Positions 12,019 through 23,649 are shown, numbered from the stretch's first letter. The stretch: 64,000 bases of DNA from Epiperipatus broadwayi (GCA_028023455.1 JAQFVV010012531.1:2728001-2792000); one strand, 5' to 3'. The notes: generated from the letters alone by a model not told the origin. Made by a program: numbers and translations.

Positions 12019-12106
12019 TATATCAAAGTGTTGACCGGGAAGTGAACCCGGGTCAGCTGCTTAAAAGGCAGCTATGATAACCGCTAGGCCACCAACGCTT
12101 GACAAG
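12019..12106 (-). repeat. tRNA-Lys-like SINE
   Basis: The insertion is flanked by GGTCTTTTTTTA (12007-12018) and GATCTTTTTTTA (12107-12118), a 12-bp duplication with one mismatch. On the minus strand the tRNA-like body is followed by TTTGATATATAAAAAAA. This is the same layout (tRNA body, short linker, A tail) as the younger copies at 41.1, 50.3 and 60.5 kb. Confidence 0.65.
12028..12098 (-). tRNA. tRNA-Lys(UUU)-like sequence, probably a SINE head or pseudogene
   Basis: The anticodon arm GCTGC-CTTTTAA-GCAGC pairs perfectly and presents TTT. The T arm CCGGG-TTCACTT-CCCGG is also perfect. The box A string TGGCCTAGCGG fits the consensus, and box B GGTTCACTTCC has two changes. The acceptor arm GCGTTGG/TCAACAC has one mismatch and one G-U pair. 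The D stem is weak. Because it is embedded in a SINE-like insertion and the D stem is poor, I do not call it a working tRNA gene. Confidence 0.5.
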
Positions 12107-12349
12107 GATCTTTTTTTAATTAACATCAAAACTTCTTTCTGCAATCATACAATGCTATATATATAATATCACACTAACATTTACAAGGGTCAAACTTTCT
12201 GCATATGACCATATGTTTTATTATTAGTATTATTTTTTTAATTTCAATTAAATCCTTGACCAAAAAAAAAGAGAGTATAAAATAACAGATTTTTTTTTAA
12301 AAAAATCATTACTAATAACAAAAAATATATATTTTATTTTTATTTTTAA

Positions 12350-12470
12350 AATGGTCACGTGTTATCATATAGCCGATAGCAGTGAGCGAAATGAGTAAGT
12401 TTACTATTACAAAACCATGTGTCCTCTTATAAGTGGTAGTAGAAGATGTAAACAAGTAAGTAATCCTTTC
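12350..12470. repeat. Diverged tandem duplication, about 62 bp x 2
   Basis: The two halves begin CACGTGTTATCATATAG and CATGTGTCCTCTTATAAG and both end near AAGTAAGT. The first copy holds a perfect CACGTG E-box. No nearby gene gives this meaning. Confidence 0.35.
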
Positions 12471-12893
12471 AAAAATAAAAATCAGACTGCTTTTTATTTA
12501 AAAAAAACAAAAAAACAACAACATTAAACCATCAATATTTATGTCAAATATACATTTATTTTTTAAGTTTTTTTCCAAAAAATTATTTTAACATTTCAAT
12601 AAGCTATTATATGACAAATCTAACTTTTTATTACGGATGCTTTCTTCAGATTACATAACAAAGTATGGAAATATATATATATTTAAGAAAACACATATAT
12701 GGCTTTAGGGTTCTGGAGTTCATAAGAATTTCGAGCACCAGTTCCACAAGCACTAGAAACTGATGCGTTACCAACTGCACCAAACCATGCAGGCATATTG
12801 TTAATAAAAAAGGGATCAAAACCAAAACATTTTAGGTGAAGAACAAACAGGTATCATTGACATGATTGAAATAAGTAAGAGGCTAAATAGGGA

Positions 12894-13184
12894 TTGGGCT
12901 TGGACATGCTGTCAGAAGAGATGACAGTAAATAAACTACTGAAATTGCAAGGTAGAATAAAAGATAAAGAGACCATATATAAAATGGATGGAAAAAAGTT
13001 TGCTAGACCAAATGGAAAAGAGATCAAAAAAACTAGATTGGATTTGAAAAGATCATCCTATAGTGGATTGATAATGAATGCAAATTTAGATGACTGTTCT
13101 TCAGCTTTTTTATTAAAAGTAAAAGGGAACATGAATCCACTACCCATAAGAATATCCAATTCCTACACCAGTGATGAAAACTAA
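12894..13184 (+). other. Unrecognised 96-codon open frame
   Basis: I do not recognise the product. It is Lys/Asn-rich, with no membrane segment, signal peptide or catalytic motif. The sequence just upstream (12740-12845) also has an open frame in another phase (APVPQALETDALPTAPNHAG), so the pair may be a decayed retroelement or retropseudogene rather than an exon. There is no promoter or splice context. Confidence 0.2.
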
Positions 13185-13264
13185 AAGATATTTTTTAATT
13201 TTTAACCAATACATCGTCAACCATCTAATCACTCTAGATTAATGAGGGATATTGCCCTATGTAG

Positions 13265-13380
13265 TTTAGTTCAGTGGTGAAATGGCAGAGTCAAGTTCAT
13301 AAATCTAAATGCAATTCTGTCATTTTGGTCCTCAACTTCTTATGAACTTTCAAGCAATAAATCAGTAAATAAGTTATTGT
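13265..13380 (+). repeat. Dispersed repeat shared with 19430-19540
   Basis: Both segments contain CTCAA-ACTTCTTATGAA-TT-CA-GCAA-AAATC with the same order and spacing. A box A-like TAGTTCAGTGG opens this copy at about 13266, suggesting an old tRNA-derived head. Confidence 0.35.
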
Positions 13381-13479
13381 TTTTAACTAGGAATATTTCC
13401 TTTCAATTTTAAATATCTATTTTTTATTTATTTATTGGTCTTGTTGGAAAAAATTCTAAAATAAAGGAAATTAGACCAC

Positions 13480-13665
13480 CTAAGAATTATTTTCACTAAT
13501 TAATCTTAACCCACAAATGTATATAGCCCAGTACTTAATATTTGTCTCAAGGTTTGTAATGATGGTATATTATAAATTTAAATAAAGTTTAAAATTTTCT
13601 ATACATTCAACATTCACTCAGAAATGATGGAAATAGACCAACATATCACATCTTATATAGCCCAA
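13480..13665 (+). repeat. Old copy of the Penelope-like element tail
   Basis: The string TTTAAATAAAGTTTAAAATTT (about 13577), followed by CATTCAACATTC and GATGGAAATAGACCAA, matches the 3' end of the elements at 2820-2900 and 33500-33590. It is clearly more diverged than those. Confidence 0.5.
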
Positions 13666-14102
13666 TTGGTTATTATATGTAAATCACATCAATGCAACTA
13701 TTACTTAAAATAAATCAATAGAATATTAGCAATCTATTTGTCAATACAACATCTATTACTCGAATATTGTCTTGACAAAATGCTGATATTCTATTGGTTT
13801 ATTTTAAATACTGTAGTGATCAGATTTATGTATGATAATCATAATTAAATTATAATCGCTAGAAACGCTAAGTAAAAAAGCTTCAAGAATAGGTTTTTAT
13901 TATCTTATGATGAGAAGCTTTTGATATCTTAATATTGATATCATACCCATAGCCATAAGTAGTAGATGATATTCATTTATCTTTGTGCATTTATGGTTTA
14001 CTATATCTAAAGCATTGAGTAATTATTTATTTGAAACATTATAAAAATTATTTACTAAATCTATCTTCAAATAGTTAATTCTGCCCTGTTTAAAGGAGTT
14101 TA

Positions 14103-14822
14103 CACCTTGCTGTGTTACAAGAGGGGATACAGAATAGATCCAATGTGCCCGATGTGTAATAAAAATGAAGAGACAATGAGCCATATCCTAGATCAATGTG
14201 AAATATGGAATAATCTTCGTTTTTGTGCCCTTAAAAGATTCAGGGAAGCCAACATTACAGGTACAAATATCGCAAAGGCAGTAAAGAGTGGCCTTTAGAC
14301 TGGCCACCTTTGTAAATTTTGCTATATGGATAATGAGAAATAAGAGAGTCTTTGACAATGGATTGAACAATAATCCAGAAGAGCTTTTTCTCAAGTTACT
14401 TGGTGAGGCCAAAGAATACGATTGGAAAGTATGCCAGCACTGGTTAGCCAGTCAGACATGGGACCAACTGGAGATCTGAAGATCAAAACTTAGGTACTTA
14501 TAGTACTGTCATGGCAAAATTAAAAAACTGGACATAATGACTCCTATGCAGAGTCTAAAAGTTGTCACATTAATATAATCCAGCCCTTTCCATTTAATTG
14601 TTATTTATTGTTAAAACTCTGAATTTGGTGGTCAACAAATTGAGCCAAATAATTCCTAAGTAGCTTATATTTATGTAATTTTTATTTTTTACCATTAGTT
14701 TTCTCATTTATTGTTTTCATTGTAGAGCCACTGTACATTGTAAGCATGTAACCTATAATAAAAAGAGGTTAAATGATATCCATATGTATCTTCTTAGTGT
14801 GAATAAAGTTGTTATTTGAAAC
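14103..14822 (+). mobile_element. 5'-truncated LINE with 12-bp TSD
   Basis: The perfect direct repeat TAAAGGAGTTTA lies at 14091-14102 and 14823-14834. The 720 bp between them starts inside coding sequence and ends in a short 3' UTR with AATAAA signals near 14757 and 14805. 5' truncation and a variable-length target duplication are the hallmarks of LINE retroposition. The tail ends TGTGAATAAAGTTGTTATT rather than in poly-A. Confidence 0.8.
14107..14480 (+). pseudogene. LINE ORF2 C-terminus with Cys/His knuckle
   Basis: The frame reads CPMCNKNEETMSHILDQCEIW at about 14146-14208, a C-x2-C-x8-H-x4-C knuckle as found after the RT domain in several LINE clades (zf-RVT type). It continues in a shifted frame at 14288 (ATFVNFAIWIMRNKRVF) to the stop at 14479. 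A single frameshift near 14290 breaks the gene. The knuckle in this position is thought to bind nucleic acid. It resembles the tail at 46896, but the two are not close copies. Confidence 0.65.
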
Positions 14823-15506
14823 TAAAGGAGTTTATTTAAAATTTTTAGTTTTAAGCTCAATCTATTTCAATTATTTGCTGTTACTCATAGTCTATGATTT
14901 CCATTTAGGATCTGAGTTTGCAATGGCAACATATGGCTGATAATCTATTGTTTTATTGTAAGTATTGGCTGTGATGTGATTTACATATTTACCTTGTTTT
15001 TTTTTCAAGTGTTTAAATGTTTTCAATTCAATTGCTGCTAAAAATCTTGTTTTCTTGATACTTTGCAAGAAAAATGATAAAAATTTGATGTAAAAGCATA
15101 TAGAATTCAAAGTTTTGTCCATATCCAAATAATTTTAAACAATTTATTTTCACTTTGAATTCCAATATTAAATTACTTGAATGTGGAGCAGTTAGATATT
15201 TACAACAATATCCTTTTTATTAGCATTATAAAATAATTTTTCATTGGTTTCCTTTTGTTAATTAAATATTATTAAATATCCTATAGAAATAGTTTTACTG
15301 CCATTCAAGCAAACTATTGTACATATAGAACAGAAATAATTATTAATTGTTTTAATTAGTATTCTAATATATTTTTCATTGTTTTTATTTTCATTAAATT
15401 TTAGTGAAATGAATTGTATAGGAATAGCTATTTCTATTATTTAAGTGACTGGTTATGGATATAAATATAGAATCCATTGATTATAAATTTCAAAATATTC
15501 ATCTGT

Positions 15507-15594
15507 GTGCCTGTTTTCCTGCCATAAATGTGGCCTTGTAATCTAGTGTTAATGATATTTATATGCCTGTTTTCTTATCATGAATGTGGCCTTG
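15507..15594. repeat. Short duplication, 32-bp core, 56-bp period
   Basis: Two cores, GTGCCTGTTTTCCTGCCATA and ATGCCTGTTTTCTTATCATG, are each followed by AATGTGGCCTTG. Confidence 0.6.
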
Positions 15595-16094
15595 CTTTAA
15601 TTAAGCTAGGAAAATAAAAATAAGTACATTAGACTATGCATATTATTGATTAATTAAAATTTAAATAAAAGGGTCACGGTTAACAAATAGTATAGTCATA
15701 ATTTACATCATAAAATATGCTATATATCAGTTGACTATATTCATATACATATACACTTTATGTGAAAATGATATTTAAATAAATTAAATATTTTATTTTA
15801 ATTTTATTTTTTCCAAAATAGCATTTCTATAAGTTAAAGAAGGCCAACAGTATCAAAATAGCCCAATTATAAAAATTAATTATGTTTGCACAATTTCAAT
15901 TACCGTTCTGCTTTCAAGATATTTTCAGAAATTCTAAAAGATTAGTCAATTTTTTTAATATAAATTTTTTTTTTTTCACATTCTTTATGGAACTCAAGGT
16001 TAGATTGTTATAATTATGTATAAAATATTGTAGATCTTTGTGGTTTAACAATAGCACAATTGTTTCTTATGACTTATTCAAATCCAGGTCAATT

Positions 16095-16310
16095 AAATAT
16101 GAATTTTTTTTTCTAGGCATAAGCCTTTTATCCAAGTAGTTGTTCATAATCAGCTGTGCTAATTACCAAACATTGGTCAGAAAGTGGATATCTTGCTATT
16201 CTTACTTAGAAGGCAAAATGAAAGAAAAATAGCCCAAATCCTCACCACCCATCAACCTATAAGCCATGTAAAAGAAACATTATAGAGGCCTTTATGTTAG
16301 AGCAGGTTAT
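16095..16310 (-). repeat. Dispersed repeat family R1 copy
   Basis: Reading the minus strand gives GGCCTCTATAATG, a block ending ACTTTCTGACCAATG, and finally TACTTGGATAAAAGGC. These are the family's start, middle and end in order. Confidence 0.45.
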
Positions 16311-17120
16311 GTATAAGTTTTTTTTATCATATGTGTAGCTAATGTTTATTAAATTATTACCAGAAACTGATTCTACTATAAAAGCTACATCAATTAATTT
16401 CCAAATCAATTCTATCTTTTACAAATGAACTAGTCACTATGCATAGTTATTTTTCTGTGTTTGAATACCGAATACATTAGAAAGATGGATCAATAGTTTG
16501 AACAAATTTTCCTTATTAATAAAATCTTTGTTAGCAGAGAACTCTAATATCACTCAAGTAAAGAGTAAATAAATTACTCTTTAATATCATTAATAATAAT
16601 TTCAAAAATGAAATTATTTTTAATAGAATAATTAGAGAAACATTTAACGATATCATTCCAAACTTAAATTTCAAGGAAGATAAATATCACCCAAAACATT
16701 TATATATTAAATAAAATTATTTTAAGATTTCAAGTTATAGAAAATGCATCATGAGTAAAGACAATTTGCCATAGGATCAAATGCTATTATTCTAACCTAA
16801 AACAGTGTAATTAGTCATTCCTACTGAAATGCCTAATCTATATATATTTCATCTATATAATTCAATATCTACTTTCAATTTATATCGAAATAATTTATAT
16901 GATTTTTGAGAACCAGAAGTGACAGATTAACCACTATTCAGAAATTACTTGATCTCAAGTCTATCACTATATCATCATGACAAATATATGATCAACATTT
17001 ATTAATTTCAACTTGGTCATTTGTGATTTAAATAAAAATCATAGCCCTTATCCATTTGGACAGTGTACATCTAATTCAGAATGTTTTGGTAATGAAATCC
17101 AAGGGCCTGAAGAATCTTAC

Positions 17121-17235
17121 CAATCATGAAGAGGAATTCCACCTGGATGACTACCAATTCTTGGATCACCTAGTCCATTTCCTTGACCTGCAATGCCACC
17201 GTCAGGCCCATTTGATGAAGATTCTATTCCACATG
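17121..17235 (-). CDS. Candidate 115-nt internal exon, Gly-rich product of unknown identity
   Basis: On the minus strand a TGCATAG acceptor (AG at 17237-17236) and a G|GTAAGA donor (17121/17120) enclose an open stretch. It reads CGIESSSNGPDGGIAGQG, then NGLGDPRIGSHPGGIPLHDW. The region is much less AT-rich than its surroundings and Gly/Pro/Ser rich, like a disordered linker of a regulatory protein. I do not recognise the protein. The acceptor has a weak pyrimidine tract. An overlapping plus-strand reading also exists (acceptor TTGGACAG at 17056-17063, open to a TGA at about 17127), so strand is uncertain. Confidence 0.28.
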
Positions 17236-19429
17236 CTATGCAGAGTACACCCAAATAAATACTTTATCATAAATGAGCATCCGTTTATCAGTACTCTTTG
17301 TCATACATGATGTTATTTTCAAAGGTTTTCATCAATATTGCAGCTCAAAAACATTGATACTTTTTTAATTCTTCTATAGTGTAATTATTAGTACATAACT
17401 TCATTGTTAAAAATGTTCACGATTTTTTAGAAGAATTTTAAACATTATACTGAATATGCAAATATTTTATAAAAAGAAAACTGATTTTAAGATTGCTCAT
17501 ATCAAAGCAATAATCATGTTCATCTCATATCTTCTGAACATGTTCATATGTATAACAACTTTGATGCAAGCCACAAAGTTACCACATGAATGAGAAGACT
17601 GATATAAATATTTTTAATTTGATTTCTTATATATATTATTTAATGCAATATCTAAATATTCAAATGACTTCATGTTACATAGTACCATGTAAAAGAGTGT
17701 CATCCTATTGGAAGTAGGAGTTGATTTTCTGTCTAATATTAACATTCCGATAACATGTATGATCAACACCTAGCAATGAGACCATGCCTGTAGAATAAAA
17801 ACAAAGAATGGGAGAGAAATGCAAACAAGTGGTAAACAAGATCCATGATAACAGTGTGACAAAGAACATCTCAGTCATTTCATTTAATACAAGTGGGAAG
17901 GCATTCATGTATAGACTGTTTTTATTTCTTTCAGATTTATAAAATGTCTCATAAGGAAAAGAGTTTAACTAAAAATGTATCATTTCTTAAATAAGCTCCT
18001 TGACAGATAAGGCTATGCAACATCTCCATTTTTATGATTGTCACTACTGTGAATAGTGGCATACTATATGCATTATAATATTTATTGCAATATCTTTCCT
18101 ATAGTCACCTTTAATTTTTATATATATTTGTATATTCTTATCAAGTTTATCTTGATAAGTTAAATCATAAAGTCAAACTTATGACATTTAAAATAATTAA
18201 TTTGCACTTTTAACTTTAAAAAAAAAGATTGACTAATTGTTATTGTCAATTAATTATCATTATCCCCCCTCCCCCCATTTTTTTCTATTTTCTTTTACTG
18301 TGATTGGTCAAATTAGATTAGCACAGGGAGTAGATATAAATCTCATATCAGTGATTTTCTGCATTTATTGTAATGGTTTCATGTTTGCTCAAACAGTTTC
18401 TTTTTTTAATTACATATACAGCAATTCTGTTTTCAATCTTTTTTTTCCCCATTATTTTCTAACATTACTGTTATTGTTTATCAATATTAAAATAATCTCA
18501 CACATCCAAAAATATGTTTATAATTTTATTGTTAACAAATTTGAAAGAAATTTGTTAATATCTAGGATCATAGAAATATGTAATCAAAACACAGTAAATT
18601 GTTAATTGAAGTTTATATATAATTTTCAAAATTCAGCTGCAATATTATTTTCAGAATTCTCTGATAATATCAACTATTATTACTCATTGACTCAATAAAG
18701 AAAAATTAAAATCTATTCTCGGAAAAAGTTTATCTACCTTTCCAAGCATCTTGGATTGGCTCCAAGCATACTATAAACTCCATACTTTAAATTGAGGCAT
18801 GAAATTTGTAAAGTGACAATGTCGGTAATTTTTTTTTGTAAGTAATGATTTAAAATCTTTTATTTGTAAAATTTAAATAAAATAAAATTTGTTACTATCA
18901 TAAATACAGAACTACATCTAATTCATACTAATCTTGATTTTTTTAAAAGTATGTAACTTATTGGGATATTAAAATTGTATATATATACACAGACATATTT
19001 TTTGCAAATATGTGTGGAATATTTTGAATTATAAGATCTGAGTTGTACTTGAAAGTAACAATTAAATTGTATATACATTGGCTATTATATAAATGTTTAA
19101 GTTGCATGTGAAAAGAGGTTAAAGCCTTTTTCTTTCTAATTACATACTGCCTGTGTGCTAGATAAATAATTAGAACGTTAGATAAATATATCTTATATCT
19201 CGGTAAGAATTCTCCAGTATTTCTCAGCACTTTTGCAAAAATACTGGAAATGCTTTTTATCACTTAGTGAATTGATTAAAGCTGTTGTGCATACAGAATA
19301 TTATTAAAATATTAATGTTATTTACCCACGCCCTCTGTGGAAGTTTTCCGATGTTTCAAATAACAATATAACAAGATACTGGTTGGTGTTTTTCATCAAA
19401 CATTGCCATTTGAAACATGCCCCGTGTGG

Positions 19430-19545
19430 TTTGGCATAGTAGATAGCATCCAATTTGGGATCAGGAGTTGCCAGGGATCGGGTCTGGCACTCACAGATCT
19501 GGCACTCAAACTTCTTATGAATTCTCACGCAACAAATCCATATAC
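19430..19545 (+). repeat. Dispersed repeat shared with 13265-13380
   Basis: Contains ACTTCTTATGAATTCTCACG followed by CAACAAATCC. The core GGGATCGGGTCTGGCA may be a degenerate box B. Confidence 0.35.
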
Positions 19546-22010
19546 TTTTTTTTTTGAAACACCAGAAACTTCAATAGAGCTGTTGGGATTATTACATGTG
19601 TTTGAAATATTTTGTAATATTGATAAGCATGACAAGTAAATGTTTTCATGAATATTCTTCAACAATTTTAGAATATTGTTGGGCATTCTCATTAAAGCTA
19701 ACTAAAAAATGCCATAACTAAATGTGCCTAAAAATGCATGAACGGAGACTTTGTAAGATTGACAGTTGATAAGCTTTGAGAGAAGTATTTATTTCTCTAG
19801 GTTTTTTTTTAATATTTACGGAATGCTGGAAAACTCTTTACATGGCAATAGACAATTTAAAGATATTATTGTATTACACATACATGTATGTGTGTATATG
19901 CAATAATAATTGTTTGGCCTGGCGAATATTTCTCACTCCTTACCAAGATCTCCAGTCTGTAGTTGATTAGTTTATTAAGACTATTTCTCTAATTTAAAAA
20001 TATATATACACACATATACTGTATACATACAAAATATAAATAAAACAATTGCACTACTAATAAGTTAGTTTTTGCAAAACTAAAACTTTTTTTTTCCCAT
20101 CAAAGCACTTAGATTTTTCTTCTAAAATATAAAAACTCAATTTGATGCTCAAATGAGTTTGTTTACTAAAGCATTTAAAATAATAAACGTTCATGAAATT
20201 AAAAAATAAACAACTCCAACATAAGTTTAAAAGAATTTTTTTTTCATTTCAAGAGATACTTAGGTTGTTGTTTTTTTTAACTTTTTTTTTTTTTTGCAAC
20301 TGTTGTTAAAGCATTTTGTATCATCATTAAACAAACGCCTGCCATCTGCACATGACTTTCTAATTTAATTTATTCAAAATACAATATATTTATTTCTATT
20401 CTCATTACCATAATTAATAAAATCTTTTTCTGTTGTCTGTTCAAAATCAAGAGAAAGGCAGTAACAGACTATAATTAAGCACTAATACTTGATCATCATC
20501 GTAGATTATCAACTCTTACCAGCCCCACAACACAATATATTCAAACATTTTAAATATTTACAATAACATTAATTTTTTGAAGTATTGGTCTCATACTGTA
20601 ATAAAAGTGTCTTCCTGTCATGCTTATGACTTGGGTTTGAATCTGAGCTAGATAAAGCTTGAAAACTTTTTCAGATTTCAATTTGGCTTATCGGGTTTTT
20701 TTAAAATATCTGATCTATAATCAACTTAGGTAACCAACCTATATTTGCTAGTCAATAGGAATCTAGATATTGTTGGTTGGATTGTAAGACAAAAGTGCAA
20801 ACCATCATGCAGTAAGTGCAAATGCCTTTATTCTTTCTGTTTATCTATAAAAAGCTGGCGGAGAGCCCTTTACATAATTAATCTCGATACATGTGCTTCA
20901 CAACTTTGAATTGGTAAGTACCATTTGTATGTGTGCGTGTATATATATAAATAACCCAACTATGCATAGAGTTTTATAAAGTGGAATGAGTACATGAATC
21001 AACTTACTTTAACAAATTTTAACTAAAGAGCCAAGCAAATTGCCAAAAATATTTGTTTACAAATTTTCACATCATGCTAAAAGAAATAACCAATTAGGTC
21101 ATGTGGTGGTAAATTTGTAAATAAATATTGTCCAGTTTTGATAAGCTAATTTGTCAAAGGTCAAAATAAATTGATTTGTGTACTTATTACTGACAGATTA
21201 ACTGTACGCATATTTAGATTGCAGTAGTCTATTAATTTAATTAATATTTAAGGCATTAAATATAATTATTTTCAACTTTGCTTTAAGATATTTCATTGCA
21301 ATATGATTGTTACAATTATTTATACTTAAAAACTGAAGTGATAATAGATAGTATATTTATTTGGTAAAAGCTTTGTAAATTAAAAAACAGAAACGATTAG
21401 CTAATTACAAACTGATGACTAATGTTGGTGTCATGAGATACTTGTCTTGGGAGAACTGATTGGTTGGTTATGTAGTGTGTTATCAAAATTTAGGAATAAA
21501 TATTATCAAGTGATTTGATTGGATGTTTATTAAACTTCATTATTTGTTAGTTTAAAAAAAGAAGGGAAAAATCAATATTGTTGCCGATTCTTTAAAAATC
21601 TGTTTATTAACTTGTGTTGCTTTTTTTTTTTTATCACATTGTTTATTGGCTTCTGTCTCCAAGGCCGAAAATTCTCACATCACTAAAGATTTAAACAACC
21701 AACTCTAAATAAATATCTTAATTACATTATTTATATTAAAAGTAACAAGCAATATTTTTTGTTGTTGTTTACAGATTTTTACGAGCATCCTGATTTTTAT
21801 TCATAACATTCTACCAGCAGCTTAATTTATGATACTTTATTTTCTCAGTTAATATCATTTTTAATACTTATTACATAAGACTTTTACTTAAGCTAATATT
21901 TAAGATTATTTAATCAATAATTTATGTACTTGCAAATTTGCGCAGTGAAGTGACCATATCCATTACCTTAACACCTGATATTTCAATTATATAATAAATA
22001 AAAATGATAA

Positions 22011-22086
22011 AATTTGTAAACTGATTTGGTTTCCCAAAATACCTTATAAATTTGTAAATTGATTTGATTTCCCAAAATACTTTATA
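22011..22086. repeat. Tandem duplication, 38 bp x 2
   Basis: Two units begin AATTTGTAAA(C/T)TGATTTG and end ATAC(C/T)TTATA, with four differences. It sits just left of the fold-back family copy A. Confidence 0.85.
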
Positions 22087-22194
22087 AATCAAAACTCTCA
22101 TATAAGATATCAAGCTAATTATAATAATTTTCTATAACAAAAAAGATACATAATTATTGCTAATTATATAATTAGCAACAAAAAGATACATAAT

Positions 22195-22745
22195 CCCCAA
22201 TATATGCATTTTGTGCAGAGCCAATACTCAGCAGTTAAACCAGATAAGTGGTTCTGCAAGAAATATATCTATCGGGGATCATGTGTGTTTTTTACATGTA
22301 AGTGGACGTGTTAGTTGCTTGAGATGTAGTGAAGGATGAATAGATTAAAAAATCCTGAGTTCAAATCCTTCTACATATGCAAGAAACATTTAGTATAAGC
22401 AAATTATATACTGCCTTAGAATTAATTCATTATGGTAAATTCAAATTCTTTAAAAAATATATTAAAACTAATAATAGAAATTAACCTATGCGTGCTTAAA
22501 TGTAATATATAATAAAACAATTTCACTAGATCTATTATTTTATATATTTTATGGTTATCATTTTGAGCTGTACTTAGAACAAAATTAATATTCCATTGAA
22601 TTAGAATTTATTAATTTAAAATAAAGCATATCAAAAAGAAATTAAGTTAACAATGTACACACTTGAATTTTTTTTTTTTTTTGGGGGGGGGGGCACTTTA
22701 TTTTTGTGTAATCAATGTTTTTTTTTAATATCTAATCAATAAAAC
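22195..22745 (+). mobile_element. Fold-back family FB-HH, copy A (degenerate)
   Basis: The start CCCCAATATATGCATTTTGT, the centre TTCTGCAAGAAATATATCT and the following arm (TTGCTTGAGATGTAGTGAAG, then GAGTTCAAATCC) match copy B at 22890-23968. The tail at 22650-22740 (TTAACAATGTACACAC, CACTTTATTTTTGTG) matches copy B's tail at 23890-23945. The palindromic part is short here because the loop region is deleted. Both hammerhead-like cores have lost key bases. Outer boundaries are not certain. Confidence 0.5.
22677..22693. repeat. T-run joined to G-run
   Basis: A T tract passes directly into a tract of about 11 G, an unusual homopolymer junction inside copy A's tail. Confidence 0.8.
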
Positions 22746-23004
22746 ATTGTATTTTTTTTAATTAATATATTTTTTACATAAAGTCATAATTAATTAAAAA
22801 TTAGATCAAGAAATGTAATGTACAATTGATTTCTGTAGTTTTAATAATAAAAATTATTAAATTAGCCTGTTTTTTCAATGTACTGAATGTTTCTTATATA
22901 TGTAAATAGAGGGATTTGAACTTAGGATTTTTCAATTTATATTCATCCTCCACTCTATCTCAAATAATTGATTTACATGATCACATACATGTTAAAAAAG
23001 ATAG

Positions 23005-23063
23005 ATGGTCCCCAATATATGTATTTTGTGCAGAACCAGCACTCATTAGTTGGGCCAGATCAT
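23005..23063 (-). ncRNA. Hammerhead-like motif, mutated (left arm)
   Basis: This is the same architecture on the minus strand. Stem I reads CCCAA with TTGGG without mismatch, plus distal ATGATC/GACCAT. Stem II GTGC/GCAC is perfect. Stem III is the same as in the right arm. The core, however, reads CTAATGA instead of CTGATGA, and AAAA instead of GAAA. Both are G-to-A changes, and the second looks like CpG decay. It should be inactive, but it shows the ancestral pairing. Confidence 0.55.
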
Positions 23064-23590
23064 AATCTCTCTCATATATACAATCAGTACTCAGTTAATA
23101 CTAAGATAGCAATTCCTTAAACTTTAATGAATAGGCTTCAATCCTCTCACATTCAACCATCCATTTCATTGAAAAACCAACAATGAAATGCTCAAAGCCC
23201 TTGCTGGATTTGATATTGTCATCATACCCTTGTCAACATTACATCAATCTAACCCCTCATATTATCAGACCATTATGTATTAGTATATTAATAGTAGAGG
23301 AATGAGTTGAACTTATAGATGCAACCTACAAGCTTTTGCCCACTTCTCTACTATTAATATATGAATAGGAAATGATCTGATAATATGAAGGGTTAGATTG
23401 ATGTAATGTTTACATGGGTATGACTACAATATCAAATATCGCAATGGCTTTGAGCATTCCATTGTTGTTTTTCAAAGAAATGGATGTTTGAATAGTTGGA
23501 TGGGTGAGAAAATTGAAGCCTGTCCATTAAAGTTTAAGTAATTGCTATCTTAGTATGAGCTGAGCACGGGTTGTATATATGTGTGAGATT

Positions 23591-23649
23591 ATGATTTGGC
23601 CCTACTGATGAGTGCTGGTTTTGCATGAAATACATATATTGGCAATCAT
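23591..23649 (+). ncRNA. Minimal type I hammerhead ribozyme (right arm)
   Basis: The core CTGATGA is at 23605-23611. Stem II is GTGC/GCAT (23612-23615 with 23623-23626, one G-U pair) around a 7-nt loop. GAAA follows at 23627-23630. Stem III is three pairs (630-632 with 635-637) closed by two bases. The predicted cleavage triplet AUA ends at 23638. Stem I proximal pairs A604-U639, C602-G641 and C601-G642, then an internal loop. The distal stem ATGATT (23591-23596) pairs fully with AATCAT (23644-23649). All conserved core positions are present. Two proximal mismatches (603/640, 600/643) may weaken it. Confidence 0.7.

Larger units (their letters stand above)
14835..17040. other. AT-rich non-coding stretch
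   Basis: No gene is recognised apart from the small repeats listed separately at 15507-15594 and 16095-16310. Confidence 0.5.
17320..22190. other. AT-rich non-coding stretch
   Basis: No gene is recognised. It contains C/T-rich runs (near 18265), T-runs (20280-20297) and a tRNA B-box-like TTTGAATCTGAGC near 20637. The 101- and 122-codon frames at 18958 and 18237 have AT-driven hydrophobic composition and no motif. Confidence 0.45.

Noticed and set aside
18237-18605. 122-codon plus-strand frame with hydrophobic segments
   Set aside because: Phe/Ile/Asn-rich composition follows from T-rich sequence; no motif, no promoter and no splice signals in support.
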